Source: RYN-230 sp963713815 (GTDB taxonomy: Bacteria > Actinomycetota > Actinomycetes > Streptosporangiales > Streptosporangiaceae). Taken from it: a stretch of DNA of 64,000 nucleotides. The notes beneath the pieces were generated by a model. That model was given only the letters and a program-made list of their open reading frames with translations, searched no databases and was not told the origin of the DNA. Both the position numbers and the translations under genes were made by a program. Shown in pieces: positions 32,468 to 40,935 of this stretch (the first letter of the stretch is position 1; each line of letters starts with the position of its first letter). The DNA lies in contig CAVQNH010000032.1 of assembly GCA_963713815.1 (NCBI GenBank), positions 496,001-560,000 of the forward strand. The letters are read 5' to 3'.

Positions 32468-33274
32468 TCAGATCAGCGCGATGCCGCAATAGGACCAGGC
32501 CCGGTCCGCGTTGTGGGCCGGGACGTCGGCATCCGGCCGCCAGCGGGAGACGAGCACCAGGCCGGGGTCGAGGAGCTCCCGGCCGTTGAACATGCGCAGG
32601 ATGGCGTCCTTGCTGCGCGGGATCCAGGTGGCTCCCCGCTCTTTGGCTTCGGCCGAGGCCTGGTGCGTCCTGTCCGGAGCGAACTCGTCGGTGGAGTGGG
32701 ACACGACAAGGTAACTGCCGGGTGCGAGCGCGGCAAGGTACCTCGCGGCGATGGCGGCCGGGTCGTCCTCGTCAGGGATGCAGTGCAAGACCGCGACGAA
32801 CATGAGCGCCACGGGCTTGGTGAAGTCGAGCAGCTGCCCCGCCCGGGCCAGGACCTCGTCCACGTCGCGGAGGTCGGCCCGGACTACGGCGGTCGTGGCG
32901 TTATCCGCCATCAGGGCCTCGGCGTGCACGACCACCACCGGGTCGTTGTCGACGTAGACGACGCGGGTGTCCGGGTGTCCTTCCTGCGCAGTCTCGTGCG
33001 TGTTCGGGCTGGTGGGCAGCCCGGTGCCGATATCGAGGAACTGGCGGATCCCCGCATCGCGCAGGAATCGGACCGCGCGGACGAGGAACTGGCGGTTGCC
33101 GCGCGAGGAATCCAGCATCTCTGGCACGAGCTCCAGGCTTCGCTCGGCCGTCTCCCGGTCGGCGGCGAAGTTGTCCTTGCCACCCAGGATGTAGTCGTAC
33201 ACGCGCGCGGGGTGCGGGATGTCGGTGCGGATGCCCAGCGCTTCCCAGCTGCCTTGCTGTTCCTGCTCGGTCAT
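32468..33274 (-). CDS. SAM-dependent methyltransferase (DUF574 family)
   Basis: The 268-aa protein is an actinobacteria-specific DUF574 methyltransferase. The start IRTDIPHPARVYDYILGGKD is diagnostic, the SAM-binding motif is QFLDIGTGLPTSPNTH near residue 85, and the second motif is VVYVDNDPVVVVHAEAL. The C-terminal GLVLVSRWRPD is typical. ATG 33274 follows GGAGGCG. Dozens of paralogues are common in actinomycete genomes and their substrates are unknown. Confidence 0.88.
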   Translation of the reverse strand: MTEQEQQGSWEALGIRTDIPHPARVYDYILGGKDNFAADRETAERSLELVPEMLDSSRGNRQFLVRAVRFLRDAGIRQFLDIGTGLPTSPNTHETAQEGHPDTRVVYVDNDPVVVVHAEALMADNATTAVVRADLRDVDEVLARAGQLLDFTKPVALMFVAVLHCIPDEDDPAAIAARYLAALAPGSYLVVSHSTDEFAPDRTHQASAEAKERGATWIPRSKDAILRMFNGRELLDPGLVLVSRWRPDADVPAHNADRAWSYCGIALI

Positions 33275-33414
33275 TTGCGACGCCTCCTGCGTTCGCTCGC
33301 TGTGCAGATAATGCCATACCGGATCGGGGGCCGGACGAGCCGTGCGGCGCCCGGGGTTCAGCCGGCCGGGGACCTCCGCCGCGATCTGCACCGGTTTATT
33401 GCGGATCGCCCGAT

Positions 33415-33432
33415 GCTGACTAACTAGTCAGC
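33415..33432. promoter_or_regulatory. Perfect 8-2-8 palindrome
   Basis: GCTGACTAACTAGTCAGC is a perfect inverted repeat between the methyltransferase and STAS genes. It could be an operator for either divergent gene. Further on, CCCTGTTA is repeated at 33466-33473 and 33487-33494 (21-bp period), possibly part of the STAS promoter. Confidence 0.55.
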
Positions 33433-33566
33433 AGCCGAGTCGGTTTCTTCGTTGTGCTCTTTGCGCCCTGTTACCATCCGCGTGCTCCCTGTTAGTTGTA
33501 GAGTCTTCACCAGGGGGGTCAGGACCTTGCCGCCACTGCGCTGGACAAGTGCGAGAGGCGCCACCT

Positions 33567-33857
33567 GTGACCGGCATCCCGGTTCTCCCGGTAGTTACCG
33601 TCACCATTTCGGGCGAGATCGACATCGCCACCTCCCGGGCCATGCGTGACGCCCTGGCGACCGGGCCTGGCCCAGCACACCTGGAAGTTGACATGTCCGC
33701 GGTCACGTTCATGGACGCGTCAGGAATCGGCGTGCTGCTCGCCGCCCGCCAGCAGGCGGTGGACGGTGGCGGGTCGCTCACCGTGCGGGCACCCAGCGGG
33801 GCGGTACGCAGGCTGACCGGAGTCCTGGGACTGGACGAGCTTCTCGCCATCCGGTGA
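33567..33857 (+). CDS. STAS-domain anti-sigma-factor antagonist
   Basis: The 96-aa single-domain protein has the SpoIIAA/RsbV-type STAS signature: VTVTISGEIDIATSRAMRDA near residue 10, and the phosphorylation loop VTFMDASGIGVLLAAR near residue 46, with the conserved Ser after Asp-Ala. I start at GTG 33567, with GAGAGG upstream, rather than GTG 33549. Such proteins release sigma factors by binding anti-sigma kinases. No partner kinase is adjacent. Confidence 0.85.
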   Translation: MTGIPVLPVVTVTISGEIDIATSRAMRDALATGPGPAHLEVDMSAVTFMDASGIGVLLAARQQAVDGGGSLTVRAPSGAVRRLTGVLGLDELLAIR

Positions 33858-34052
33858 GCCCCGGCCCGCGTCACAGAAACGAGGCGCCACGGCCCTCCTC
33901 TGGCCAGCCCGGGTCCGGACAGCCGGTGAACGATGGGGAAGATGAAGGTGCCGATGCGGACTGGAGAGCACACGGCGTAACCGAGCCTGCGACCAGCCAG
34001 GCTCCGCTGCGAGCCTGCGGACTGCCGCGCAGGGGAAGCGAGGAAACCGGCA

Positions 34053-34985
34053 ATGGATCCCACGAGCTGGATACCGAGGGTCGGCATACTGTTTCGTCCC
34101 CAGCTGCCCCCTGAGCGGCTGCGCGAATTTGTCCTATCAGCAGACCTGGCCGGGCTCGACGACCTGTGGATGTGGGAGGACTGCTTCCTGGAAGGCGGCC
34201 TGACCAGCGCCACCGCTGCACTCGCCTGGAGCAGCTCGCTGCGGATCGGCCTGGGCCTGATGCCGGTACCTTTGCGCAACCCGGCGCTAGCGGCCATGGA
34301 AGTCGCGACGTTGGCCCGCCTGTTCCCGGGACGGTTCGTTCCGGCCGTCGGGCACGGTGTCCTTCCGTGGATGGAGCAGGTAGGGGCGCGTGCCCCCTCC
34401 CCCATGACCCTGCTGCGCGAATGGGTGACAGCCACCCGATCCCTGCTTCGCGGGGACACCGTGACCGTCAGTGGCCAGTACGTGCGCCTCAGCGATGTGG
34501 CCCTGGACTGGCCACCGGCTACCGTTCCACCACTGCTGGTCGGCGCGCGCGGCCCGAAAACGCTGGCCCTGGCGGGCGAGCTTGCCGATGGCCTTGTCCT
34601 GGACGCCGGTATCTCGCCCCAAGGCGTCCGTCAGGCGGTGGACCGGGCCGCGGCGCGGCGGCCTCATGAGGTCGTCGTGTATGTGTTGTGCGGAGCTGGG
34701 GTGGGCAGCAGGGAGCAGATCAAGGCCGAGCTGACCAGGTCACCAGAACCGCTATCGAGCCTGGCAGCAGTCGGATCGCCGGAGGAGGTAGCGGAGACCG
34801 TCCGCTGTTTCGCCCGTGCAGGTGCGACAACCGTTGTCCTGCAGCCCACCGCGGAAGACCCGGACGTAGCCGCGACGATCAGGCTGGCCGCAGCGGCAAG
34901 AACCGTGCTCCACGACGCCGCCGACGCACTATCGGACCCGCAGCCGCAAACCGACCACTACCTGGCCACCGACGTCCACGAGTAG
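34053..34985 (+). CDS. LLM-class flavin-dependent oxidoreductase
   Basis: The 310-aa protein belongs to the bacterial luciferase-like family, probably using FMN or F420. Visible marks are VGILFRPQLPPERLREFVLS at the start, LAWSSSLRIGLGLMPVPLRN near residue 57, VLPWMEQVGARAPSPMTLLR near residue 106, and LVGARGPKTLALAGELADGL near residue 167. The end SPEEVAETVRCFARAGATTV is typical of F420-dependent LLM members. The substrate is unknown. Confidence 0.85.
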   Translation: MDPTSWIPRVGILFRPQLPPERLREFVLSADLAGLDDLWMWEDCFLEGGLTSATAALAWSSSLRIGLGLMPVPLRNPALAAMEVATLARLFPGRFVPAVGHGVLPWMEQVGARAPSPMTLLREWVTATRSLLRGDTVTVSGQYVRLSDVALDWPPATVPPLLVGARGPKTLALAGELADGLVLDAGISPQGVRQAVDRAAARRPHEVVVYVLCGAGVGSREQIKAELTRSPEPLSSLAAVGSPEEVAETVRCFARAGATTVVLQPTAEDPDVAATIRLAAAARTVLHDAADALSDPQPQTDHYLATDVHE

Positions 34986-35017
34986 CCCGGCCGAGAGCAC
35001 TCAGCGGCGGCCCGCCC

Positions 35018-35221
35018 GTGGCTGGCTTCCGGTACGCGCTTATCGTGGGGCTGGGTGCCGCGATGGGCATCCAGAACGCCGCGCTCACCGGTGCCCTGCT
35101 CGTCCGCCACGCCCCGGTCTGCTATCGACTCGCCATCGCCCTGGTCACGATCGTCCTTGGCGTCTTGGCCAGCCACACCCTCGGGAAGCGGGACCCGGCC
35201 TGGGTCCGAGCCCCGGCCTAG
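35018..35221 (+). pseudogene. DUF1275 (YoaK-like) membrane protein, internally deleted remnant
   Basis: A 67-codon frame joins a DUF1275-like middle segment (ALIVGLGAAMGIQNAAL) to a C-terminal membrane segment like the family's end (YRLAIALVTIVLGVLASHTL). Full-length DUF1275 proteins have about 220-240 residues, so the N-terminal half and a central part are missing. The frame has no ribosome-binding site. I read it as a gene decayed by deletion. Confidence 0.5.
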
Positions 35222-35277
35222 AACAGCCGCCCTGACTGCCGTCAAAGGAAGGTGGAGGAGAGAAAGGTGGGCGAGAG

Positions 35278-35577
35278 ATGAGCGTCGAGAGAACCCAGAT
35301 CGGGCACCAGATCAGGTATGAACTTCGTGATGGCGCCGCGCTGGTGGGCGTGCTGATCTTCGGGCAACCCGAGATCGACCCGGCCGCCTGGAAGATCCTG
35401 CTGCCCGGGCCGGGCGGTACCGAAGATCTCTACGCCACCGAGCGGTTCCACGCGCCCGACGCCCCGCAGCTCCAGGCCTGGCTGACCCCCGTCGTGGGCG
35501 CTGGGCCCGCCGCCGAGCTGACCGAGGCCGTGGAGGCGCAGCCGCCGCTGACGTCCGGCTGGAAGCGGCGCTCATGA
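35278..35577 (+). CDS. Hypothetical protein, 99 aa
   Basis: I do not recognise this protein. It is predicted to be a small alpha/beta protein (IRYELRDGAALVGVLIFGQP near residue 12) without signal peptide or membrane segment. A GGTGGGCGAGAG purine tract precedes the ATG, and codon use is strongly GC3-biased, which supports coding. It is followed by a DUF6582-like gene on the same strand after 93 bp. Confidence 0.6.
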   Translation: MSVERTQIGHQIRYELRDGAALVGVLIFGQPEIDPAAWKILLPGPGGTEDLYATERFHAPDAPQLQAWLTPVVGAGPAAELTEAVEAQPPLTSGWKRRS

Positions 35578-35670
35578 CAGCTACTGCCGGGCTCCAGCGG
35601 GGCCCCGGCTCATCCAGCCCGCACCACCGGTCAGCAAGCTCGGCGTCCGCGCCGGGGAAGGAGAATCACG

Positions 35671-35988
35671 ATGCCCGACGAGACACGCAGTCCCGCGCCA
35701 ACATGGCAGCCACCACCCGATTCCGAGCAGTTCGGCGGTGACCTGGACGCCGCCGAGCGGAACGACCTGCCCGCCTCGGCCTACGCCTTCCCGGGGCAGC
35801 GCAAGGAACCGCTGACCTCGGCAACCCACGTGCGAACCGCGCTCGCACGATTCGATCAGGTCAGCGACGTCAGTGACGCTGACCGGGCACTCGCCTTCGA
35901 GAACATCCGTCTCGCCGCGTCCTACTTCGATGTTGACATGACCGAGAAGTCGTGGCGCGATCTGATGCCTCCATCCGGCGGCCGCTGA
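35671..35988 (+). CDS. DUF6582-like small protein
   Basis: The 105-aa protein contains the pattern NDLPASAYAFPGQRKEPLTS, then HVRTALARFDQV and AASYFDVDMTEKSWRDL, found in small actinobacterial proteins and at the ends of some phage-type proteins annotated DUF6582. The function is unknown. It has a GGGGAAGGAG ribosome-binding site. A strong hairpin follows its stop. Confidence 0.7.
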   Translation: MPDETRSPAPTWQPPPDSEQFGGDLDAAERNDLPASAYAFPGQRKEPLTSATHVRTALARFDQVSDVSDADRALAFENIRLAASYFDVDMTEKSWRDLMPPSGGR

Positions 35989-35998
35989 CGTCTCTTCC

Positions 35999-36033
35999 GG
36001 CGGCTCCTGGCCGGCTACCGGTCAGGAGCCGCC
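35999..36033. terminator. Bidirectional hairpin terminator
   Basis: GGCGGCTCCTG (35999-36009) pairs perfectly with CAGGAGCCGCC (36023-36033), an 11-bp GC-rich stem with a 13-nt loop. It lies just after the plus-strand stop at 35988 and overlaps the end of the minus-strand gene that stops at 36022. Confidence 0.7.
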
Positions 36034-36264
36034 GCCCGCCACATCTTCTCTGCTCTCGCGACGCCAGTGCTGGCCGAATTCGCCGTCATGAAGCCGGCGC
36101 AGCCGATGCGCGTGGTGATCCAGCTGGTCGGCGGCACGCAACATCTCATCAAAGTCACGGCCGTGATCGCGGGCCGCGGTTTTTTCCTCCGCCCGCTTGC
36201 GGACGATGCTCAGCTCTTCCCGGCCCAGCTCGACGACTTTGGCCAGTACCTCTTCCAGATCCAT
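36022..36264 (-). CDS. Hypothetical small helical protein, 80 aa
   Basis: The protein is almost entirely charged helix (MDLEEVLAKVVELGREELS, then VRKRAEEKTAARDHGRDFDE, then QLDHHAHRLRRLHDGEFGQ), consistent with a coiled coil. I recognise no family. ATG 36264 follows GGGAAG. It ends inside a terminator-like hairpin shared with the convergent DUF6582-like gene, which supports it being a real transcription unit. Confidence 0.55.
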   Translation of the reverse strand: MDLEEVLAKVVELGREELSIVRKRAEEKTAARDHGRDFDEMLRAADQLDHHAHRLRRLHDGEFGQHWRRESREDVAGGGS

Positions 36265-36381
36265 GGCTTCCCTTTCCCGGCCACCCGGCCCGCCATGCCT
36301 GCAGTCAGGCAGACGACACTTATCAACGGCTCCGCGACATCCCATCACAGGCGGGCTGGCCGGTGACGATCGAGGTGCTGG

Positions 36382-37425
36382 CTATGGGCTGGGGAGCGAG
36401 CGCGGTAGCCCGAACGATGGGAGGACGCTGTTCTCGAATCGGGTCATGGCGCAGATCCGGTCGCCGGTCAGGGTCAGGACGTAGAGTCCGGTCCCGTGGC
36501 TGATGCCACCGGGGGCGCGCAGGTAGGTCCCGAACGCCGGCTGGCCGTTGGCCCGCGTCGGCACGAGGCGGGTCCGGCGGCCCGCGCCGAAGAGGCAGGC
36601 GCAGAAGCGGGCCACGACGTCCCGGCCCTCGTATTCGAAGGGCATCGGCGGCATTGACATGAAGACGTCGTCGGTGAGCAGGGCCACCAGCGCGCCGAGA
36701 TCGGCGGACTCCCATGCGCGGACGAACTTCGCCACGAGCGCATCCTCGGTGGGCGACCCGGCGGCGGGCGGCGGTTCGCGGTCGTCGGTCGTGGGCCATC
36801 GGCGCTGCAGGCTGGCGTGCGCCCGTTTGAGGGCACTTTTGACCGATTCGACGGTCGAGTCCAGCATGCCGGCCACCTCGCTGGCGTGGAACCCGAGGAC
36901 GTCGCGCAGGATGAGCACCGCGAGCTGGCGGGGCGGCAGGACCTGAAGGGCGGTCACGAAGGCCAGGGAGATGGATTCGGTCTGCTCGTAGCGGGCCTCC
37001 GGGCCGAGCGGCACGTAGACGGCCCCCTCGAGCAGGGCGTCGGGAAATGGCTCGAGCCAGACGACCTCGCCGAGCCGGGTCGGCTCGGGCGGTTCAGCCC
37101 CGGGGATGTCCCACTCCTTGGCCGGGCGCCGGCTGGCCGACCGGCGCGCGTTGAGGCACCGGTTGGTGGCGATCCGGTAGAGCCAGGTACGCAGCGAGGC
37201 GCGTCCCTCGAACCCTCCGAAGCCCTGCCAGGCGGCCAGCAGCGTGTCCTGCAGGGTGTCCTCGGCGTCCTGGAAGGATCCGAGCATCCGGTAGCAGTGC
37301 ACCTGCAGCTCCCGGCGGTACGGCTCGGTCAGCTCCCGGAACGCCTCACCGTCCCCGGCCCGCGCCCTTGAGATCAAGTCGGCTGCTACTTCCCCCACCG
37401 TCGGGTCACCCCCTTCCCGCGTCAT
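36382..37425 (-). CDS. SigG-like ECF sigma factor with SnoaL-like C-terminal domain
   Basis: The 347-aa protein has sigma region 2 (VHCYRMLGSFQDAEDTLQDT near residue 44), region 4 (DVLGFHASEVAGMLDSTVES near residue 175), and a C-terminal NTF2/SnoaL-like domain (AGSPTEDALVAKFVRAWESA onward). This matches the SigG-like group of ECF factors with fused SnoaL domains. It lacks the ECF41 NPDKL motif. It is divergent from a DHFR-like gene, a common neighbourhood for such sigma factors. Confidence 0.85.
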   Translation of the reverse strand: MTREGGDPTVGEVAADLISRARAGDGEAFRELTEPYRRELQVHCYRMLGSFQDAEDTLQDTLLAAWQGFGGFEGRASLRTWLYRIATNRCLNARRSASRRPAKEWDIPGAEPPEPTRLGEVVWLEPFPDALLEGAVYVPLGPEARYEQTESISLAFVTALQVLPPRQLAVLILRDVLGFHASEVAGMLDSTVESVKSALKRAHASLQRRWPTTDDREPPPAAGSPTEDALVAKFVRAWESADLGALVALLTDDVFMSMPPMPFEYEGRDVVARFCACLFGAGRRTRLVPTRANGQPAFGTYLRAPGGISHGTGLYVLTLTGDRICAMTRFENSVLPSFGLPRSLPSP

Positions 37426-37548
37426 GTCGCACTACCGGTATGGACACCGGCCATGGGGCGAACGGGGCGGTTTGGCGGGCGCCACTTTCCCGGCGTCGCG
37501 GTGTCTACATCGGGTGGCAGCCGACAACACAGCACAGGGAGAACCGAC

Positions 37549-38127
37549 ATGGGAAAGATCGTCATCAGCACGAACGTGTCCCTCGACGGAGTGGTCCAGG
37601 ACCCCGACGGCGAGGAGGGCTTCAGGCTGGGCGGCTGGTTCGTCCAGGATGGAGGCCAGGACCTCGAAGAGTGGGGCAAGGTCGAGTACGACGAGGCGCT
37701 GCGCACCGAGGCCCTGTTGCTGGGGCGGCGCAGCGACGAGTGGTTCGGCACGCGGTGGGCATCCCGGCCCGGCGAGTGGGCAGACCGGCTGAACAGCCTG
37801 CCCAAGTACGTCGTGTCCGCGACCCTCGCAGACCCCAGATGGACCAACGTGACGGTCCTGAAGGGCGACGTGGTCGACGAGGTAACGAGGCTGAAGCAGG
37901 AGCTGGACGGGGACATCGTCGTCTACGCCAGTTACCAGCTCGGGCGCACGCTGATCGAGCACGACCTCGTTGATGAGCTGCGGCTGTTCGTCTTCCCGGT
38001 CGTGCTCGGGGGCGGCGAACGCCTCTTCGGCGAGACCAGCGGCAAGAAGCCGATCCGCCTGGTCGACAGCCGGACCGTCGGTGACGGCCTCGTCTTCCTC
38101 ACCTACGAGATCGTCCGAGGCGCCTAG
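37549..38127 (+). CDS. Dihydrofolate reductase-family protein (RibD C-terminal-like)
   Basis: The 192-aa protein belongs to the DHFR/RibD-C-like family of actinobacteria (IVISTNVSLDGVVQDPDG at the start, LLLGRRSDEWFGTRWASRP near residue 60, ELRLFVFPVVLGGGERLFG near residue 143). True folate reductase activity is doubtful; some members bind pterins or flavins. ATG 37549 follows AGGGAG. It is divergent from the SigG-like sigma gene and ends before a strong hairpin. Confidence 0.85.
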   Translation: MGKIVISTNVSLDGVVQDPDGEEGFRLGGWFVQDGGQDLEEWGKVEYDEALRTEALLLGRRSDEWFGTRWASRPGEWADRLNSLPKYVVSATLADPRWTNVTVLKGDVVDEVTRLKQELDGDIVVYASYQLGRTLIEHDLVDELRLFVFPVVLGGGERLFGETSGKKPIRLVDSRTVGDGLVFLTYEIVRGA

Positions 38128-38176
38128 CTACCGCTGCGCCGACGCCGGCGGGCGAGCGCCTCCCCGGGGGTCACCG

Positions 38177-38218
38177 GCCGCCACCCTGCGCGCCTCATCA
38201 CCCGCGCAGGGTGGCGGC
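38177..38218. terminator. Strong hairpin terminator, perfect 16-bp stem
   Basis: GCCGCCACCCTGCGCG (38177-38192) pairs perfectly with CGCGCAGGGTGGCGGC (38203-38218) around a 10-nt loop. It is 50 bp after the DHFR-like stop and before the MFS gene, so it likely ends the DHFR-like transcript. Confidence 0.75.
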
Positions 38219-38271
38219 GCCTGCCCCGGCGGCACACGGACCGGAACCATCGAGACGTAAAGGAATCCATC

Positions 38272-39712
38272 ATGGGAATCAAGGCACACGCAAATAAGAA
38301 AATGATCCTCGTCCTGGCGTGCGCGGCGCAGTTCATGGTCGTGCTCGATGTCGCGGTCGTGAACGTCGCGCTGCCCTCGATCCAGCGCGATCTCGGCATC
38401 GGGAAGAGCACCTTGCAGTGGATCATCATCGCGTACGGCCTCATGCTCGGCGGGTTCCTGCTGCTCGGCGGCAGGATGGCCGACCTCCTGGGGCGCCGCC
38501 GCATGCTGCTGACGGGACTGACACTATTCTCGTCCGCCTCACTGCTCGCGGGCGTGGCGGGATCCGCCGGGCTCCTGATCGGCGCCCGGGCACTGCAGGG
38601 CTTCGGGGCGGCGCTCATCCCGCCGGCCGCCCTCTCGATCCTCGCCGTGACCTTCGCGGAAGGCGCCGAGCGCAATCGCGCGCTCGGGCTCTACGGCGCC
38701 GTCACGGGGGTGTCGGGGTCGGTCGGGGTACTCGCAAGTGGCCTGCTCACCGAGGGTGCAGGCTGGCACTGGGTCTTCCGCATCAACGTTCCGATCGGCG
38801 TCCTTCTCATCGCGATGGCGGCTGTCTTCCTGCCCGCCGACGCTGGCGCCCGGCGCAGGAGCGAACGCTTCGACGTCGCCGGCGCGGTCACCGTCACCGC
38901 AGGCCTGCTCCTGCTGGTCTACGCGCTCAATTACGGCGCCGGCCACGGCTGGGCTTCCGGGTCGACGCTCGGACTGTTCGCCGCGTCCGTGCGTGCTGCT
39001 GGCCGCTTTCGTGCGGATCGAAGCGCGGTCCCGGTCACCGCTGGTGCCTGGTTCGTCGGTGCGCAACCGCACGCTGGTGGCGGCGAACCTGTCCGCGTTC
39101 TTCACGTTCGGAGCGTTCTTCGCCTTCATCTTCCTCGGCTCGCTGCTGATGCAGCAGGTCCTCGGATATTCGCCGACGCGGACGGGCGTCGCCTGGCTGG
39201 CCACCACGGCCACGTCGTTCGTGGCGGCCGCGATCACGGGAAGCAAGCTCGTCGCGGTGGTGGGCGTGCGGCGCCTGCTCGTCGTGGCCCAGTCGCTCCT
39301 CGCGATCTCCGTGCTGCTGCTGACCCGGATTCCGGCTGGAGGGGACTTCGCGACCGACCTGCTCCCAGCGCTGCTCCTAGCGGGCGTGGCCGGCGGAATG
39401 GCCGCTCCGGCCGCACAGATCGGCGCTCTGTCCGGCGTCACCGACTCGATGACCGGCCTGGCGTCCGGGCTCCTCGAAACCATGCGCGAGATCGGGGGCG
39501 CCGTCGGCGTGGCTGCCGTGTCGGCGGTCCTCGTCTCGCGGGCCGGGGTGAACGCTTTCCACGCCGCGTTCTGGGTGATATTCGCCGTCGCGGCCCTGGG
39601 TGCGCTGACCGCCGCGATTGGCTTCCCCCGGCGCACAACGCACGAGACCGGGCCCGGGCCGGCTCCGTCCAGCGTTTCGATCGCCACGGAAACCGACGCA
39701 AGAGCGGGATGA
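38272..39712 (+). pseudogene. DHA2-type MFS drug/H+ antiporter, frameshifted by a 4-bp duplication
   Basis: The first frame (from ATG 38272) encodes MFS segments with the motif-A-like GGRMADLLGRRRML and motif-C-like SVGVLASGLLTEGAGW, up to about residue 240. The remaining helices (from VLLAAFVRIEARSRSP to VSAVLVSRAGVNAFHA) are in another frame that ends at 39712. The switch falls at GTGC-GTGC (38989-38996); removing one copy restores a single 478-aa frame, the usual size of 14-helix DHA2 pumps. Either the gene is broken or the read has an error. It would export a drug or toxic compound. Confidence 0.8.
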
Positions 39713-39728
39713 CCGGCCTGCCGTCAGC

Positions 39729-39770
39729 TTGACCACGGGCAGCCTAGATTTGACCACGGGCAGCCTGGAT
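39729..39770. repeat. Tandem 21-bp repeat, two copies
   Basis: Two copies of a 21-bp unit beginning TTGACCACGGGCAGCCT (39729-39749 and 39750-39770) differ at one base. The unit length equals two helical turns, so a bound protein would sit on one face. Each copy holds a TTGACC -35-like hexamer. It lies between the MFS remnant and the HhH gene. Confidence 0.7.
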
Positions 39771-39848
39771 GACTAAGCCAGGATAGGGTTCCGCTGCCGA
39801 GTCACCGGCAGCGCCCTGAGAGCGGCCGCTTACAGAAAGGGACATGCT

Positions 39849-40280
39849 ATGGCTGCACTGATCACCGCCGCTGACCTCGACATCGACACCACCACCGACC
39901 AGGGCCTGTTCGACTGGCTGCTGGCCAGCCTCCTCTTCGGACGCCCCGTGCCGCAAAAGACCGCCGCCACCGCATTCCACCGGTTCAAGGAAGACGGCTG
40001 GGACACCCCGGCCCACTTCATCGCGGACGACCGCCACCAGCTCTGGCACGAGCTGTGGGAAGGCGACTATCACCGATTGAGTTCCGTCATGAGCGAAGAG
40101 CTGCCGGACGTGATGCGCGCCCTCATCGCGGATTACCACGGCTCCGTTGCTCTTCTGGTGCGCACGGCCAGCACACGGGAGGAAATCAGCGAGCGGCTGC
40201 AACGCTTCAAAGGCGTCGGCCCCAAGACAGCCGAGATTTTCCTCCGCGAAGTCCCCGACACGCTCATCGGCACCGCCTGA
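39849..40280 (+). CDS. Small HhH-domain protein (endonuclease III-like)
   Basis: The 143-aa protein ends with a helix-hairpin-helix (RLQRFKGVGPKTAEIFLREV, about residues 115-134) like those of endonuclease III/HhH-GPD proteins, which bind DNA backbone. Helices before it (GLFDWLLASLLFGRPVPQKT) resemble the start of that fold. The catalytic Lys-Asp pair and Fe-S cluster of full glycosylases are not present, and it is far shorter, so it is likely a DNA-binding protein rather than a glycosylase. The 21-bp tandem repeat lies in its upstream region. Confidence 0.7.
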   Translation: MAALITAADLDIDTTTDQGLFDWLLASLLFGRPVPQKTAATAFHRFKEDGWDTPAHFIADDRHQLWHELWEGDYHRLSSVMSEELPDVMRALIADYHGSVALLVRTASTREEISERLQRFKGVGPKTAEIFLREVPDTLIGTA

Positions 40281-40404
40281 AAGAGCGAACGGCGTCGGTC
40301 GGCCGGTCGGCCACAGCGTCGCCGCGAGCGCGGTCGCCGCGGTCACGATGTCGAGGGCATCCGCCGCCCCAGGCAGGGGGCCGCTGCTGCGAACGGAATC
40401 TCGC

Positions 40405-40854
40405 TCATGTCGACAGAACAGTCACGATGGTGTGCCCGATCGAGATCTTGTCGCCTTTCTTAAGCCGCTGGGCTGCGTGGATGCGGCGCCTGTTGAGCCA
40501 GGTGCCGTTGGTTGAACCGAGGTCTGCGACGTACCAAAGGCCGTGGGCTGTGGTGAAGCGGGCATGATGGTTGGAGGCGAATTCGTCGCTGATGACGAGC
40601 GTGCCCTGGCGCCCGGCGGTGAACTCGGAGTGGAAGTTGTAACTCTCGTCCCCGACCTGGACGAGCAGCGACTTTGCAGGAGCCGCCTCGGCGACAGTCT
40701 TCGTGGTCTGGCCGGCGACAACGGACACGGCGGCCAGCCAGGCTTGTTGCTCCTGCTCGGTGGTGTCCTCCCAGGCTGGGAGGGATCCGGGGTTGGCGCT
40801 GCGGTGGGCTTCGTAGGCAGCTTGCGCAAGGCGTTCAAGGCGGGTACTGGTCAC
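40405..40854 (-). CDS. FHA-domain protein
   Basis: The 149-aa protein has a C-terminal FHA domain (about residues 62-148): GTLVISDEFASNHHARF and LWYVADLGSTNGTWLNRRRI hold the conserved Ser, His and Asn that bind phosphothreonine peptides. The N-terminal 50 residues (LAQAAYEAHRSANPGSLPAW) form a short helical module. It lies 81 bp downstream of the ATPase-kinase gene on the same strand, so it is a natural reader or substrate of that kinase. Confidence 0.85.
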   Translation of the reverse strand: MTSTRLERLAQAAYEAHRSANPGSLPAWEDTTEQEQQAWLAAVSVVAGQTTKTVAEAAPAKSLLVQVGDESYNFHSEFTAGRQGTLVISDEFASNHHARFTTAHGLWYVADLGSTNGTWLNRRRIHAAQRLKKGDKISIGHTIVTVLST

Positions 40855-40935
40855 GTATCGATGATGCCAGAGCAGGATGCAGCAATGGTTGCCCGACCTG
40901 AGCCGCCGCGCCTGGAACGCAGCGAGATCGGCAGG

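Noticed and set aside
33428..34459. Long minus-strand ORF of 343 aa
   Set aside because: It is antisense to the STAS and LLM genes, with low-complexity Arg/Ser-rich translation and no domain.
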